Counted from the first letter of the stretch, positions 1 to 10,750 are shown. The stretch: DNA of 21,803 nt from Pelargonium cotyledonis (GCA_036897625.1 JAYMTA010001101.1:1-21803); one strand, 5' to 3'. Made by a program: numbers and translations. Notes: generated from the letters alone by a model not told the origin.

Positions 1-250
1 TAGATTAAAGTCGGATGAAATTTTAGATGTTTACAAGTTCGATTCGAAGTTGTTGATTTTATGTAAATGTAACGTAAGATTGCGTCTTACTATTTTATAG
101 ATTATAACAAATAAACAAACAAAAAAAATTAGCAGGCGGCCTGCGGTTTCGGCCCGCTGTTTGGCTGTTTTTTGGCCCATCCCATTTAGGCCCGCTTAAA
201 TTGAGGGCTGTTTAGACCCGCGGCCCACATAACCAGGTATACCCATGTGA

Positions 251-372
251 ATAAGTGATAAGGGTAATATGGGAAGAATAATAATATAATAACATAAAAA
301 TAGAAACATGACACTCATTTTGGGACAAAAAATTTAGACAAACAAAACACTCATTTTGTGATGGAGGAAGTA
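251..372. mobile_element. Stowaway-like MITE fragment, right half
   Basis: The right end at 347-372 is close to the reverse complement of the left end of a second copy at 10517-10542, both keeping a core close to CTCCATCCGT beside AAAATGAGTGT and both ending in TA. Positions 251-346 match 10639-10739 closely, including AAGTGATAAGGGTAATAT. The left terminus is missing here. The TA-flanked terminal repeat fits Tc1/mariner Stowaway MITEs; family assignment is inference. Confidence 0.6.
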
Positions 373-1060
373 TTTATTACTACTTGTATTAAATGCATGT
401 TCTCATGAAGATGAAAATAATGAAACTAAATAAATAAAAATGCATTACCATGTCTACGTCAACCTGAGTTGTCCTTACTTCTTAGAGCATCTCTAATACT
501 TAGCAATTTATTTGAGCGATAAAGAGAACGTAACTCTGAAAATGAAACATTAAATGACTCAAGTCGACTTTCCCATACCATTAATTACATGCACAAGACC
601 GAATAAGACGTCTGGAAAGAAAACAACAATCCATTGCCAAAATATCCGTCGGTCTCTGCTCTACAAATGACCAATCATACGACCGACCACCCATCGCTTT
701 CTTTTACGTTTGAAGGTATAGATATCGTTCCTTGATAAGAAGAATGAATATTATTACTTTCACGTTTCCATTCCTCTTTAGATGCAGTAATATATTGATT
801 TTCAATTATGAAAATTTCTTCAACACTTAGACGATTTCATAAACATATACCAATATTATTGTACAAAATTAATTTTACAAAATGATTTGAAGGCAGCATA
901 CAAAAATAAATGATGTTATGGGCTCATGTACGCTCTTCATGGGTCTTACCCATCCACTCTCGTCCGACGTGTCGTACAGGTAAAAACCTCATCCAAAACG
1001 ACAGAGATTCGGTTGACGTGTCACGCCCTTTGTCCGTTTCTGACATCTCCAACCACATAC
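373..1060. other. Gene-free AT-rich stretch
   Basis: No convincing coding region on either strand. The short overlapping open frames at 910-1176 on both strands lie in a locally GC-richer promoter-like segment, and none resembles a known protein. Confidence 0.5.
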
Positions 1061-1510
1061 GTCCACGTGTGGGTCCCTCAATCAGAACCGCGTTGGGCCC
1101 ACACGTGTACCACATGGGACGTGATTTGATAAGACAACGATGTCTCACTGTAATATCAGCACAGTATTTTCCGTGAACGCATGAGTTGTTGACTTTTCGA
1201 CCTAACTGTAAAAACTGTAGGTGTGGACCACAGTGGGTCTACAAAAGGACACGGATCCATTATGGGGTGTTGAGATGGTATGGGCCGTGATGGCCCAGAG
1301 CATGATCACTTCTCATGGGCTCAGCCCACATTGAGACAGAAAAGAAACCGCAAGTGTTCTTATTGGAGTACTTTTTGTCCGGGACATTGCGAGACACGTT
1401 AAGATTGGTAAAAAGTTTCTTACTAAGGTACTTTTTGTTGTTTATAGCGTGCCGCCATTTCGTGAGACGTGGTAGAATTGATAAATATTTCAAAACAAGA
1501 ACACGTGTAG
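1061..1510. promoter_or_regulatory. G-box and site II motif island
   Basis: CACGTG G-box cores (bound by bZIP and bHLH factors; ABRE-type contexts) occur at 1064-1069, 1102-1107 and 1502-1507. A TGGGCCCA palindrome (site II, TCP-type) sits directly against the second G-box at 1094-1101. Further TGGGCC/GGCCCA motifs lie at 1281-1286 and 1292-1297, with a looser TGGGC/GCCCA pair at 1316-1328. This density is typical of a plant promoter, but no gene can be seen starting here. The motifs are seen; the promoter role is inference. Confidence 0.45.
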
Positions 1511-2070
1511 TTTGGTCCAACCCACGGGCCATATTGCCGCAATTTCATATTTAAGCATATTTGATATGATTAAACTTTTCGTTGGTTGGTTTTATTATCG
1601 CTACTAGCTCATCTCATATGATATATATGCAAAAGTCTCTGTCTTCTCTTCATGCTTACTACAACTACGTAGTATAGCTTTATTACGTCAACCCGTCGTT
1701 CATTTGAACCTCCAAGATCTACAAATCCGATTACTCATGTTAGCGTGCTTAGTTTTCTGTCATATTTGTTCCTTACGGAGTCCATTGCTCTTAATGAATT
1801 TACTACTTCATTCAACAGCAACAACAAAAAAACAATCAAATACAAAATGAACCGCAGCATGCACATATAGAGACTAGAGTTATGCATGTATGATAATGTC
1901 ATTTCCACATATTTCAACTTCAGTCAGCACACAAAAGTATACAGACAGTGTATCTTATACAATCATGATCTTTAGCAGCAATTTTAGGTATTATATATAG
2001 TTTTCATCCACATTGGAGACATAGTTTGGTGATAAACACACTGTATCTTATACAAACGGGTTATTTCATA
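1511..2070. other. Gene-free stretch downstream of the G-box island
   Basis: A TATA-like GATATATATG lies near 1619-1628, about 115 bp after the last G-box, but only very short or stop-rich frames follow. If transcribed, the product would be non-coding or have exons I cannot recognise. Confidence 0.35.
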
Positions 2071-2109
2071 TCAGCCTCCTAAATGTAGATCTTCGTGGTC
2101 ATCGAACAC
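2071..2109 (-). other. Possible spliced 3' exon on the minus strand (UBL5 3' UTR or short coding exon)
   Basis: Read on the minus strand, a long T-rich tract ends in TTTTTCAG at 2117-2110, a strong plant 3' splice site. The next 39 nt are open and end in TGA (VFDDHEDLHLGG, then stop). UBL5, on the same strand upstream, has a good donor (AAG|GTTCGT) four to five bases after its stop codon. The simplest reading is a 3' UTR exon of UBL5 after a roughly 1.5-kb intron. A separate gene's last coding exon is the alternative. Only the splice-site sequences are seen; the joining is inference. Confidence 0.3.
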
Positions 2110-2158
2110 CTGAAAAACACAAACATACTCGTAAGACAATAGAATTCATGTAAAAGAC

Positions 2159-2266
2159 AGCTCCACATTCTGTCAATTGAGTATAATTCACAGTTCCATC
2201 TCGCATGCCATCAGCTCCACATTCTGTCAATTGAGTATAATTCACAGTTCCATCTCGCGTGCCATC
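2159..2266. repeat. 54-bp tandem duplication (2 units)
   Basis: Units 2159-2212 and 2213-2266 are 54 bp each and differ at one base (GCATG versus GCGTG near the right end). Near-identity indicates a recent local duplication. It lies inside the putative 3' UTR intron or downstream region of UBL5. Confidence 0.95.
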
Positions 2267-2890
2267 AATTTCTTATATCCTTTCTCCTCACTAACAAATA
2301 ACCTATGTGACTACCCACATATTAAATACTTAAGAAGCGATACAATGAGAAAAACATTTTTGATCCACATTAACTACAATAACTACTGGCAAGATGGTCA
2401 ACACTTGTCACGACTTATAACTTTTAGGAGTTTGGTACACCATCACAGATTCATTATACAAGGAGTAAACTCCTATGCATCTGTTAAAAACAAACTGGCA
2501 CAAAAGAAAGAGCCCAATTTTTTTTAGGTCAATAGCTTTAATTGCAGTTTTTATCTCCTAGACTCCTAGTCAGCTGGCTTCAAGGGCTTGATATATCTTT
2601 TGCTCCTTACCAGAGTCCAAAAGCAATTTCTATTGAACTTGGGTGTCTTCAAGGAGATCTATAAAACTAGCAACAAATAGAAGAGCCCAAATTATGCCAA
2701 TATTGAACCTTTTCTTAGACAAGAGTCGACCAAAACAGGAAATCTTTGACATGGGAATAATTGAGGACTAGTCCATGCTACTTAATACATTTTTTTGAGG
2801 TGGAGAAGGTGCAAGCTAACATGCCTAAACTAATCTCCATACCCTTCAATATCATAACCTACTATGATGCACGAACACTTCCGTCTTCCC
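2267..2890. other. Gene-free stretch downstream of UBL5
   Basis: No supported coding region. On the minus strand there are splice-like fragments, for example TTTATAG before a short open stretch ending CTCTG|GTAAGG at about 2655-2605, but no continuous protein can be built from them. Two short GAGCCCAA motifs recur near 2511 and 2684. Confidence 0.3.
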
Positions 2891-3180
2891 AACACAGTCG
2901 TGTCCAATACGTAACACACACTCGGACACTCGGACACTCCTTGATTGTGATTGACACTTGATTCTACGTCTATTTTTAATAAAAACTTTAAGCATACACC
3001 TGTCTGACTGACACCTTATATCCCCAATTTTTTCTCCTGAAAACTAATTGATTGGGCATATCCGACACTAAAAGACAACTTCATGAAATTTATTGCACCA
3101 ATATAACAAATATACATTATAACGTATTAGTACTGAACCTATATTCTTAGGTCATAGTGTCTATGATTTTATAAATATTG
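2891..3180. repeat. Dispersed repeat, copy 1
   Basis: Shares GTCCAATACGTA (2902-2913) followed by runs of GGACACT, and TGTCTATGATTTTATAAA (3158-3175), in the same order with 9040-9410 in intron 2 of the CASP-like gene. The copies are diverged and carry no coding capacity, so this is probably a non-autonomous plant repeat of unknown class. Confidence 0.5.
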
Positions 3181-3602
3181 CTTGTCACCGCATAACCTAT
3201 CATTAATTGTAACCTATTGAATACAATATGAAAGTTAATAAGGGTTCATGGAACATGAAGTATAATGATTAACTCGCATGAATAGACAACCTAAGGTCTA
3301 CTGAAGCTAGATCACTTCTCAAATTAGATAAAAATCATGCACAAAATAGAGCTAACATGCTCAGAACTAGAAACCAATCCTCAGCATAACAAAACTAACA
3401 ATCTCTAAAGGACTGCGCTGTCGAAGAACCAATCATACAAACTCAAAACCAAAATATCCCCAAAATCATGTGAAACACCAATTTCATCACAAACAATAAT
3501 TAACAAGCCAAACATGCAATTAAAATCTCACAACAGTGACAAGCCCCATAGTCAACAGCAATTCAAACTAGGGTTTAGTATCGAAGAAGAAGATGACGAA
3601 CC
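3181..3602. other. AT-rich tract abutting the UBL5 stop, intron-like on the minus strand
   Basis: Read on the minus strand this is T-rich and begins AG|GTTCGT just after the UBL5 stop codon, as expected of an intron in the 3' UTR. No coding frame is visible on either strand. Confidence 0.35.
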
Positions 3603-3824
3603 TTAGCTGTAGTAGAGCTCGAGCCCCATGCCGTCGTGGATCTCGTAGTCGGCGAGAGTGATGTGGTCCTTGTAGATGTTGTACCACTTCTGAATCCTGA
3701 TCTTGTCGGCTCTGGTTCCGGTCTGAGCCGCCACAAGCCTCTTCAGATCTCCGATGGTGTCTTCGGGGTTACACTTCACCCTCACCTTCTTCCCCAGACG
3801 ATCGTTCAGCACCACCTCGATCAT
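3603..3824 (-). CDS. UBL5: Ubiquitin-like protein 5 (UBL5/Hub1)
   Basis: Encodes a 73-aa ubiquitin-fold protein, the usual length of the eukaryotic UBL5/Hub1 family. These proteins bind spliceosomal partners non-covalently and influence pre-mRNA splicing; UBL5 also has reported roles in mitochondrial stress signalling. The start [14 protein letters not shown], the central DTIGDLK and [17 protein letters not shown], and the end GMGLELYYS are family hallmarks. It ends in two tyrosines plus one residue and lacks the di-glycine used for conjugation. Asp22, matching the position through which Hub1 contacts partner HIND elements, is present. I chose the ATG at 3824: the frame stays open a few codons upstream but has no earlier ATG. 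The CDS is uninterrupted. A TATA box at 3935-3926 would place the cap site near 3895-3900. It is divergent from the polyubiquitin gene. Confidence 0.95.
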   Translation of the reverse strand: MIEVVLNDRLGKKVRVKCNPEDTIGDLKRLVAAQTGTRADKIRIQKWYNIYKDHITLADYEIHDGMGLELYYS

Positions 3825-3849
3825 CTTCTCTGCACCGATCGAAACCACA

Positions 3850-3858
3850 AAACCCTAA
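3850..3858. promoter_or_regulatory. Telo-box in the UBL5 leader
   Basis: AAACCCTAA, the interstitial telomere-type motif common close to transcription starts of plant translation and housekeeping genes, lies in the predicted UBL5 5' UTR. Another copy (as TTAGGGTTT) is at 6829-6837 upstream of the CASP-like gene. Confidence 0.5.
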
Positions 3859-3925
3859 TCCCCAAAATTCACCAAACAGAGAATCACACAATGCGAATCA
3901 GTCAAATATTCTTCTTCGCTTCACC

Positions 3926-3935
3926 TATATATATA
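3926..3935 (-). promoter_or_regulatory. TATA box of UBL5
   Basis: TATATATATA lies 102 bp upstream of the UBL5 ATG on the minus strand, giving an expected 5' UTR of about 70-75 nt. Confidence 0.6.
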
Positions 3936-4153
3936 GCAGAAAGAAACGCACAAAACACGCGTCGTCGTAGTGGCAGAGGAAGGTTATTATATACACATTA
4001 TATGCCCTTTTTCGTCTTTTCGTCAACGAACAATAATATAAAATTTAATTCAAATTCGTAACAAAAATAGATAATTGGGACAAAATATAGCATTTTCCAA
4101 ATATTATTGAACGGTGACTCAACTTTTACGGACTCTGTTTTGTGATCCACGCC
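3936..4153. promoter_or_regulatory. Shared intergenic promoter region, UBL5 / polyubiquitin
   Basis: About 220 bp separate the two outward-facing TATA boxes, so both genes must draw on the same short upstream DNA. The UBL5-proximal end has CGCGTCGTCG near 3958-3967, and the rest is AT-rich. No open frame crosses it. Bidirectional activity is inferred from the geometry only. Confidence 0.55.
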
Positions 4154-4161
4154 TATAAATA
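4154..4161 (+). promoter_or_regulatory. TATA box of the polyubiquitin gene
   Basis: TATAAATA in the context GCCTATAAATACTC. The cap site is expected near 4185-4192, followed by a CT-rich leader exon typical of plant ubiquitin genes. Confidence 0.8.
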
Positions 4162-4256
4162 CTCGGCCTCTACCCGTTCCGTTTCATTATTCTGGTTCTC
4201 TGTTTCTCTCTCAACAACAGATCGTTCAGAGCTCTGTTCTTTTCGCCTCTTTCAAG

Positions 4257-4868
<612 letters not shown>

Positions 4869-6530
4869 GATGCGTTGCAACTTGCAAGAGATTGCTGGTT
4901 TGTGGTTTGGTTATTGGTATATTACTTCAAAATTATTTGTGAATAATTGGTAATTGGTACTATCTATCTTGGGATTATTTGGAAAATGCTATTGTTTTTT
5001 CTCTTAATATATGCAATAAGAATATGGTAATCAGTTTGAATATGTTTTGCTTGTGTTTAAGTCTATACTTTTGGTGATTTCCAAGATGGTCTCCGGTGGC
5101 TTCCGGTGGGGTTTCAACGGCGGCCGCCGGAGGTTGTCGTTAAATTTGAGTCCAGTTTAAATTAATGATATTCAAGCTTTGAGAAAAGATGTGTCAATGC
5201 GTGATTGATGATAAAATCCTGGGGGCTTGTGGTGAGCTTTTTGCTTACCTCTCACGCGTTTGATTGGACTCTGGATATCTACATTGTTAATTTAGATGTA
5301 GTAGAGGTCAAATTTGGGTTTTATTGGAGCAATTTTGGTGTGACGTCCAAGTATTCATGTGCCGATGGTTATGTGGATCGACTCCCTCCCATGCACCAGA
5401 CACTTGATTTTCTCGAGGATGCAAAATGTACGTGCATGCTGATCTAGGGCGTCGATTTTCAGAGATGCAAGTAGGCCTTGCAACGTGACATGAGCTTTTG
5501 AAATTTGAGAATATGATTTTGCGTGAGTTTCTTGATTCTAAAAGTGAGTTGAGTCTCGGGATTTAACGGATAACTGAAAGAGCCTCCTTGAGCTTTGTGA
5601 CGCAACGCGGGGCAACACGAACCTTTTAATTATTTGTGACTAATGTGAGGTTATCAACTTTTTTGCATAGATGAATGTAATAAAAATAACCTTATTATGT
5701 GTCCCTTGTGGATAAAGCATTGTGGATGCAATTTTAGATGAGATGTTTTGGCTTATGTTCCCAAATTTTTTTTTAGATGTTGACTCTAATAGAGATTGAC
5801 TTCCTCATTTCGGGCTCTCTAAATTCACACACAACTTTGAAAATATGTTATTACTCAAACAACAAAAAGATTAGAGATAAAAAAAACTCATCTAAGCCAA
5901 ACAATTCTGACTCTGAATCAACCCTATAGATCACTTTGTTCGCAGACAATTTAACAAACACATGAACTTTATAATAGCAAACTGATAAGATAATGTTAAA
6001 ATATCACTAATAGATATATGAAGACGTTGTTGTCCTCCTCCCAACCTTTAAAGTCTGGACCACCTGAAGAGTATATGATTCGACCATAATCTTCGGCCAC
6101 CCCCAAGCCGCTACCCAACTCAAAGCCTCCGGAATTGAAATGGCCCCCACCACTCTTGCCTCTGCCACACCCACCCACACAAATTGGCTACTTCACTAGC
6201 ATCGACCCCGATCATCTTATACCGCCCATCCCGCCCTATGATTGTTTTTTTCGAAGAAAAAGCGGAGGGCGATACCATTTAACCCAACATCATTGTTCCT
6301 TGACAACCTCTTTTACAAAACAATAAAACATCATTCTCCCTATTACTTTTCTTTGGCCGATCAACTTTCCAGACCTCTACCTACCTCAACCGCATGCTAA
6401 GAGAATTCGCTAAATCATATTCATTTTTAAAGTAATTTGTTTGAGAGTTCATCAGGAAAACATGGTCTGCGAATACTCATCGTCAAATTTCGAATAATTT
6501 TATTCATGAAGATTCGACAGCGAAATAATG
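4869..6530. other. 3' flank of polyubiquitin and gene-free stretch
   Basis: The polyubiquitin 3' UTR follows the stop; an AATAAG at 5015-5020 is a possible weak poly(A) element. A short GC-rich patch at 5086-5160 is open for only 24 codons. The 80-codon frame at 5205-5447 and the glycine-rich minus frame at 5996-6178 match no family I recognise and have no splice or promoter context. A C-rich tract lies at about 6135-6180. Confidence 0.45.
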
Positions 6531-6666
6531 CTTTTAAATAATTGAATTATTGTTATGCAACATTTATTTAATTGTCATGAGACATAAAAATAATAATACT
6601 TTTAAATAATTGAATTATTGATTTGCAACATTTATTTAATTGTCATGAGGCATAAAAATAATAATG
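6531..6666. repeat. 68-bp AT-rich tandem duplication (2 units)
   Basis: Units 6531-6598 and 6599-6666 share CTTTTAAATAATTGAATTAT and the rest of the unit with about three differences. The duplication ends about 300 bp upstream of the CASP-like start codon, within its promoter region. Confidence 0.9.
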
Positions 6667-6828
6667 TCTTTAATTTATTTAGAATACATGTTAAAAAGAG
6701 GCTTAATAAGGTGCCAAACAGGATCTCAAGCCACTTCACTTTATTCTATCTTCTCATTTCATTTCATCACATTCCACTTTAACCTGTTTCTCTTCCTCCC
6801 CAAACCTTCCCATTCTCTTCACTCTGAT

Positions 6829-6837
6829 TTAGGGTTT
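6829..6837. promoter_or_regulatory. Telo-box upstream of the CASP-like gene
   Basis: TTAGGGTTT (reverse complement AAACCCTAA) follows a long CT-rich tract (6720-6825) of the kind seen in plant 5' leaders. It lies about 135 bp before the start codon. Confidence 0.4.
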
Positions 6838-6908
6838 TGGGCTCAACGCGTAGCTCTGAAACCACTGATATCTGAATCGGAAATCGACATTCCGGTCCTG
6901 TTTCTGCC

Positions 6909-6920
6909 ATGGATCGGTAG
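6909..6920 (+). other. Minimal upstream ORF in the CASP-like leader
   Basis: ATG GAT CGG TAG encodes Met-Asp-Arg-stop and lies 48 nt before the main ATG. It is part of the mRNA only if the leader is unspliced here; the stop region (GTAG|GTGAAA) could also serve as a splice donor. Confidence 0.35.
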
Positions 6921-6967
6921 GTGAAATTGAGGTATATATTCACGAGCGGAGGCTATAAAAGGTAACA

Positions 6968-9816
6968 ATGAACCTGAGCCGGCCGTCGGTGCATCCGGTG
7001 GAGGCGCCGCCGCTGACGGACAACGCCGCCATCCCCAGAGTCAGTATGAAGGACCTCCAAGGCATGCCTGGCACCGCCGGTGGTCTCATTCTCCGTCTCT
7101 GTCAGTTTGTTTTTGCTCTCATTTCTCTCTGCGTCATGGCCACCACCAACGATTTCCCCTCCGTCACTGCCTTCTGGTATTCTCGGTTCTCTTGGATTTA
7201 TATTCGCTGATTGTCGAATTGGATCTTTACATTTAGACTTGGTTTTCTGGCAGAGGATCACTGAATTTATGAAGCTGGTTCTTAGTTTTTGCATGAAACT
7301 GGTTCTTAGTTTTTGGACAGAGGATCACTGTATTTGTCAAGCTGGTTCTCAGGTTTTACATAAAATTTGAAGTAATTGAATTGGTAATTGTTCTAGAAAT
7401 TACATAATCTTACTTAGAACCATGGTGATAGGGTGGAAATTACTGAATTAGGGGCTGATGGCTTCAGTGCTTGGTAACTCCGTCAAATTCAATTATATGG
7501 AGTCACTTTAGTATCATGTCTTTAATAAACTGAACTGAGTTTCAATTCAAATTATGTTTCCATAGGACAAACTGTATTTTAATTTGCTAATGCGTGCTAT
7601 ATTGCATTAAACTTGAAGTGATTATGTTAGTAATTGTTCTAGAAGTGATTGTGTTGTATTGCATTTGGAAGAAAAAATCTGGAATGTGAAACTGATTGTA
7701 TCATGTTGATGGCTTGTATGTATGCATGGTTGGTAGGTAAGATTTTGTTTTTTGTATGTCTACTTGTCATCAAATGTGTGAATCACTTGGTCCTTGATGT
7801 CATAAGACATGTAAGTTAAAGTATGCAATGGTTCTTAAACCGCGTGTCTATGATGTAACGTTTCTTGGGTCTGAAATGGAACTGAAAGCCCAATGGGCCC
7901 AGCCCAGCTACACAATATGTGGTAGCTCTCTCCTTTTCCCCATAACTCTCCCCACCCAGCTCAAAGAGATTTGAACTCATGACCTCTCTTAGAATCATAT
8001 AGGCTGTTATGAGTTTCCACTAGCCTGACTCTATATCTAATTTAATATGCTTTTCTTAGGGTCGTATCTGGTGGAGGGTAATTTAATATGCTTCATCAGT
8101 ATCGCTAATTGAGGCCTGGTGATATCATATGTGATTAAAGCTAAACATGCGGGTAAATAAAAAGTTGATAAATTGGAGAGGATTGGTATCATGATAAAAC
8201 AATATCAAGTGAATAGGGTGTCAGCCTTAAGCTGGAGGCTATACATAATGTAATGAAGAAGTGTTTAAATTTAAAATATAGCTGGTAATATAAATATAGC
8301 TAATAACGTTTTAGAATGTGTATTGACTGCAACTTTTTGCTACGGAAAGATTGATTGAGCATATCTTGAATGCTGCCTCATTCATATGTTGGTGTATTGT
8401 ATTGGGGAAATCTGGAAATCTTTCCAGGTTTGAGTGTGCTGTGCAGTGCTGACTTTTGTTTACAGTTTTTGACAAGGTGATGTATTGTGATCCTTTTCTT
8501 GTTAGATTGAGTAAAAGAAAAGTTTCATGATTGTTTGATTCAGTGACAGTAGCAGAATATGTCATGCTTTACCATTTTAAAGAACAAATTTCATGAATCT
8601 TTCACTTTTTTTCTCGCATCAGCTACCTTGTGGGTGCTGTTAGCTTGCAGAGTTTGTGGAGCTTTTCACTTGCAGTCATTGATGCATATGCCCTTCTAGT
8701 GAGAAGACGCTTGCGGAACTACAAAGTAGTCGGTTTATTTGCTATTGGTGATGGGGTAAGTACCTTTATTAGCCTAGAGATACTGCAGTCAATTAACCTT
8801 GAAGTTTCTTGATTAGGTGCCATATAATATAGTTCTAGTTAAACTCTATGAATCTGGCTACCATGTATGTATTAGTACCATATTTCCATTAATTGACAAT
8901 GTGAATAACTTTTGTCCCACTTTACCAATAAATGGTCTCTCTATGAGAATATACTTGATGCTCATTTTGTCCATGTTAGTCTGTGGGTAATGAATGTCAG
9001 TTACCAGTTCATCTGGTGGCCTGTGATGCACGGACAATCTCATCTTCTCAATATACCCGCGTCCAATACGTATCTAACACATGGATACTCAGACACTCTT
9101 TGGATGTTTCCCCTAACTTTTTAATAATGTTTGTAAGAGAACATGTTTCGGACACATTACGTATCTCCTATTTTTCTGAATATGAAATTATTGAAGAGTT
9201 TGACACTCTAAGACACATTGACGAGCATGAATTTATGTAACTTATATGCTCTAATATAGAATATATATTATCATTTTTTTTTTTGCATATCATGTCTATG
9301 ATTGAATTAATGTAACTTAAATGCACTAATATAGAATATAAATTATTAATTATTATTTTTTTTTTGCATATCATGTCTATGATTTTATAAAATTACATGT
9401 TGCAACCGTGTCTGTGTAATATAGCCGGTAGCTAAACTGCTAAACAATTTGTCCAACTCGTTAGTCATGTCAAGCTACATCTTTTCCAAGTTGCATTTAT
9501 GATTCAATGCACAAACATGATCTGTTCTGTATCAACTATATATGCGGATAATCTATCTCTATGATTGGAATATCACTATCTCAATATCTTATCGTTCAAA
9601 TGAGCCTCTCTTTCTTGTGTGCAGATAACATCCACACTCACATTTGCTGCAGCCTGTGCATCTGCAGGCATCACTGTTCTCATCGGCAACGATCTTGACA
9701 AATGTGCCTTGAACCACTGTACAAGGTTTGAGACCGCCACCGCTATGGCGTTTATCAGCTGGTTTGCTCTATCACCATCCTTTTTCTTGAACTTTTGGTC
9801 ATTGGCATCTCAGTAA
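6968..9816 (+). CDS. CASP-like membrane protein, subfamily 5A (CASPL5A)
   Basis: Three exons: 6968-7176, 8623-8755, 9625-9816. The joins are in phase: TG|C rebuilds Cys70, and GGG|ATA joins Gly114 to Ile115. The 177-aa product matches land-plant CASPL5A proteins throughout: [18 protein letters not shown] at the start, LQGMPGT, FAIGDG followed by [19 protein letters not shown], and FLNFWSLAS at the end. Four membrane spans are visible at roughly 37-58, 71-96, 106-134 and 153-173. The Arg in span 1 (R43) and Asp in span 3 (D113) that define the CASP/MARVEL-like family are present. CASPs form plasma-membrane scaffolds at the Casparian strip; CASPLs are broader plasma-membrane relatives, and 5A members have no firm function known to me. 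Intron 1 (1446 nt) and intron 2 (869 nt) contain repeats. The subfamily call is confident; a specific orthologue is not assigned. Confidence 0.95.
7840..8030 (-). mobile_element. tRNA-related SINE-like insertion in CASPL intron 1
   Basis: On the minus strand an A-box-like AGGCTAGTGG (8026-8017) is followed, 40 nt later, by a B-box-like GTTCAAATC (7976-7968), preceded by AGGTCATGA. This is the pol III internal promoter arrangement of tRNA-derived plant SINEs. A body with TGGGCCCATTGGGC follows. I could not identify a clear tail or target-site duplication, so the ends are approximate. Confidence 0.45.
9040..9410. repeat. Dispersed repeat, copy 2, with internal tandem units
   Basis: Matches copy 1 at 2891-3180 (GTCCAATACGTA at 9061-9072; TGTCTATGATTTTATAAA at 9374-9391). 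Inside it an approximately 75-bp unit, starting ATGTAACTTA and running through a T-rich tract to GCATATCATGTCTATGATT, occurs twice (about 9235-9309 and 9310-9388). It lies in CASPL intron 2. Confidence 0.55.
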
Positions 9817-10516
9817 AATCAGCTGGAAAGCATCATATATATGACCAGCCAATCAATATGGAGAATCAATTGCACCAACAGTGTATATAAAGTAAATTTT
9901 GCTAGAGCTTCTTGAGTCGTTCTTCATTTGAATTGCTTCGTGTATTTCTTTTGGATAAAATATATAGAGTTTGGAATTACGATTGCTCATTTCATTGTTC
10001 AAACTGATTACACGATTGAATTAATCAGCAGCCTTTTTTGGGATCAATGGTTTTGGTAGTATTAGAATGGGAAGCCGATTTTCTGATTTGCATTTTAGCT
10101 TGATTCATTTGTGGAATAAATTTCTAGAAAATGTTCTATTCTGGTTCCTCAACTATTCATTTTGTTCTGATTGGTATCTAGTTTGGTCCCTCAACTATAA
10201 TTTTTTTAATTGACCCAATCCGTAACAGTGCTGTTCGTTGAATTAGGCTGGCGATACAATTTGTATTTTAACTTTTTAGATTTTTTTTTTATGTGATGCT
10301 TAATTTTGTTAAATACATTAATGAGATAATTTGGGTACAAAAATGACGCGGTGACTATGTCCCTTAATTATACAAATTTTGTTATAAATTGGTCCTGTCG
10401 GTAAATTTAGCTAACTCAATTTACACATGATCATTACCATTTTTGTCATGCGAGTCTAATTTGATAGTGAGACCAAATTAGTACAAAAATAAAATGAGAT
10501 CTAATTCAAAATAAAA
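9817..10516. other. CASPL 3' region and degenerate dispersed repeat
   Basis: An AATAAA at 10115-10120, about 300 nt after the CASPL stop, is a candidate poly(A) signal. From about 10135 the sequence has phrases such as GGTTCCTCAACTATT and TTGGTCCCTCAACTATAA, recurring words of a common non-coding plant repeat type. No coding frame is seen. Confidence 0.4.
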
Positions 10517-10750
10517 TACTCCATCCGTTTTAAAATGAGTGTCATGTTTCTATTTCTTTTGTAAAAATTAAGAATTATAAAATAATTTAGTGTGTTTTTA
10601 ATATTACTCCCACTTTCTCACTGGTAATCTGCTCATAAACATAAGTGATAAGGGTAATATAAAAAAAATATATATATATAATAACTTAAAAATAGAAGCG
10701 GGACACTCATTTTAGAACAAAAAATTTAGACAAACAAGACACTTTTTTTT
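10517..10750. mobile_element. Stowaway-like MITE, left end intact
   Basis: The left terminus TACTCCATCCGTTTTAAAAT begins at 10517 and pairs with the right terminus preserved in the copy at 251-372. An internal inverted pair (10529-10555 with 10689-10714) is also visible. The right end is lost in a T-run near 10743, so this copy and the first are complementary truncations of one family. Confidence 0.65.

Noticed and set aside
121..235. GGCCCGC-rich segment, considered as part of a gene or hAT repeat
   Set aside because: Words such as GGCCCGC and GGCCCAT resemble decayed hAT-type repeats, but no terminal repeats or frame could be found.
910..1176. Overlapping 60-90-codon frames on both strands
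   Set aside because: They lie in a GC-richer motif island, overlap in several phases, and resemble no protein; composition explains their length.
3636..4061. 141-codon plus-strand frame over UBL5
   Set aside because: Antisense to the well-supported UBL5 coding sequence, running into its promoter.
5205..5447. 80-codon plus-strand frame after polyubiquitin
   Set aside because: No family resemblance, AT-rich composition like its surroundings, and no promoter or splice sites.
5996..6178. Glycine-rich minus-strand frame
   Set aside because: The reverse complement of a C-rich tract gives Gly codons; another frame is open too, and no start, splice or promoter context supports it.
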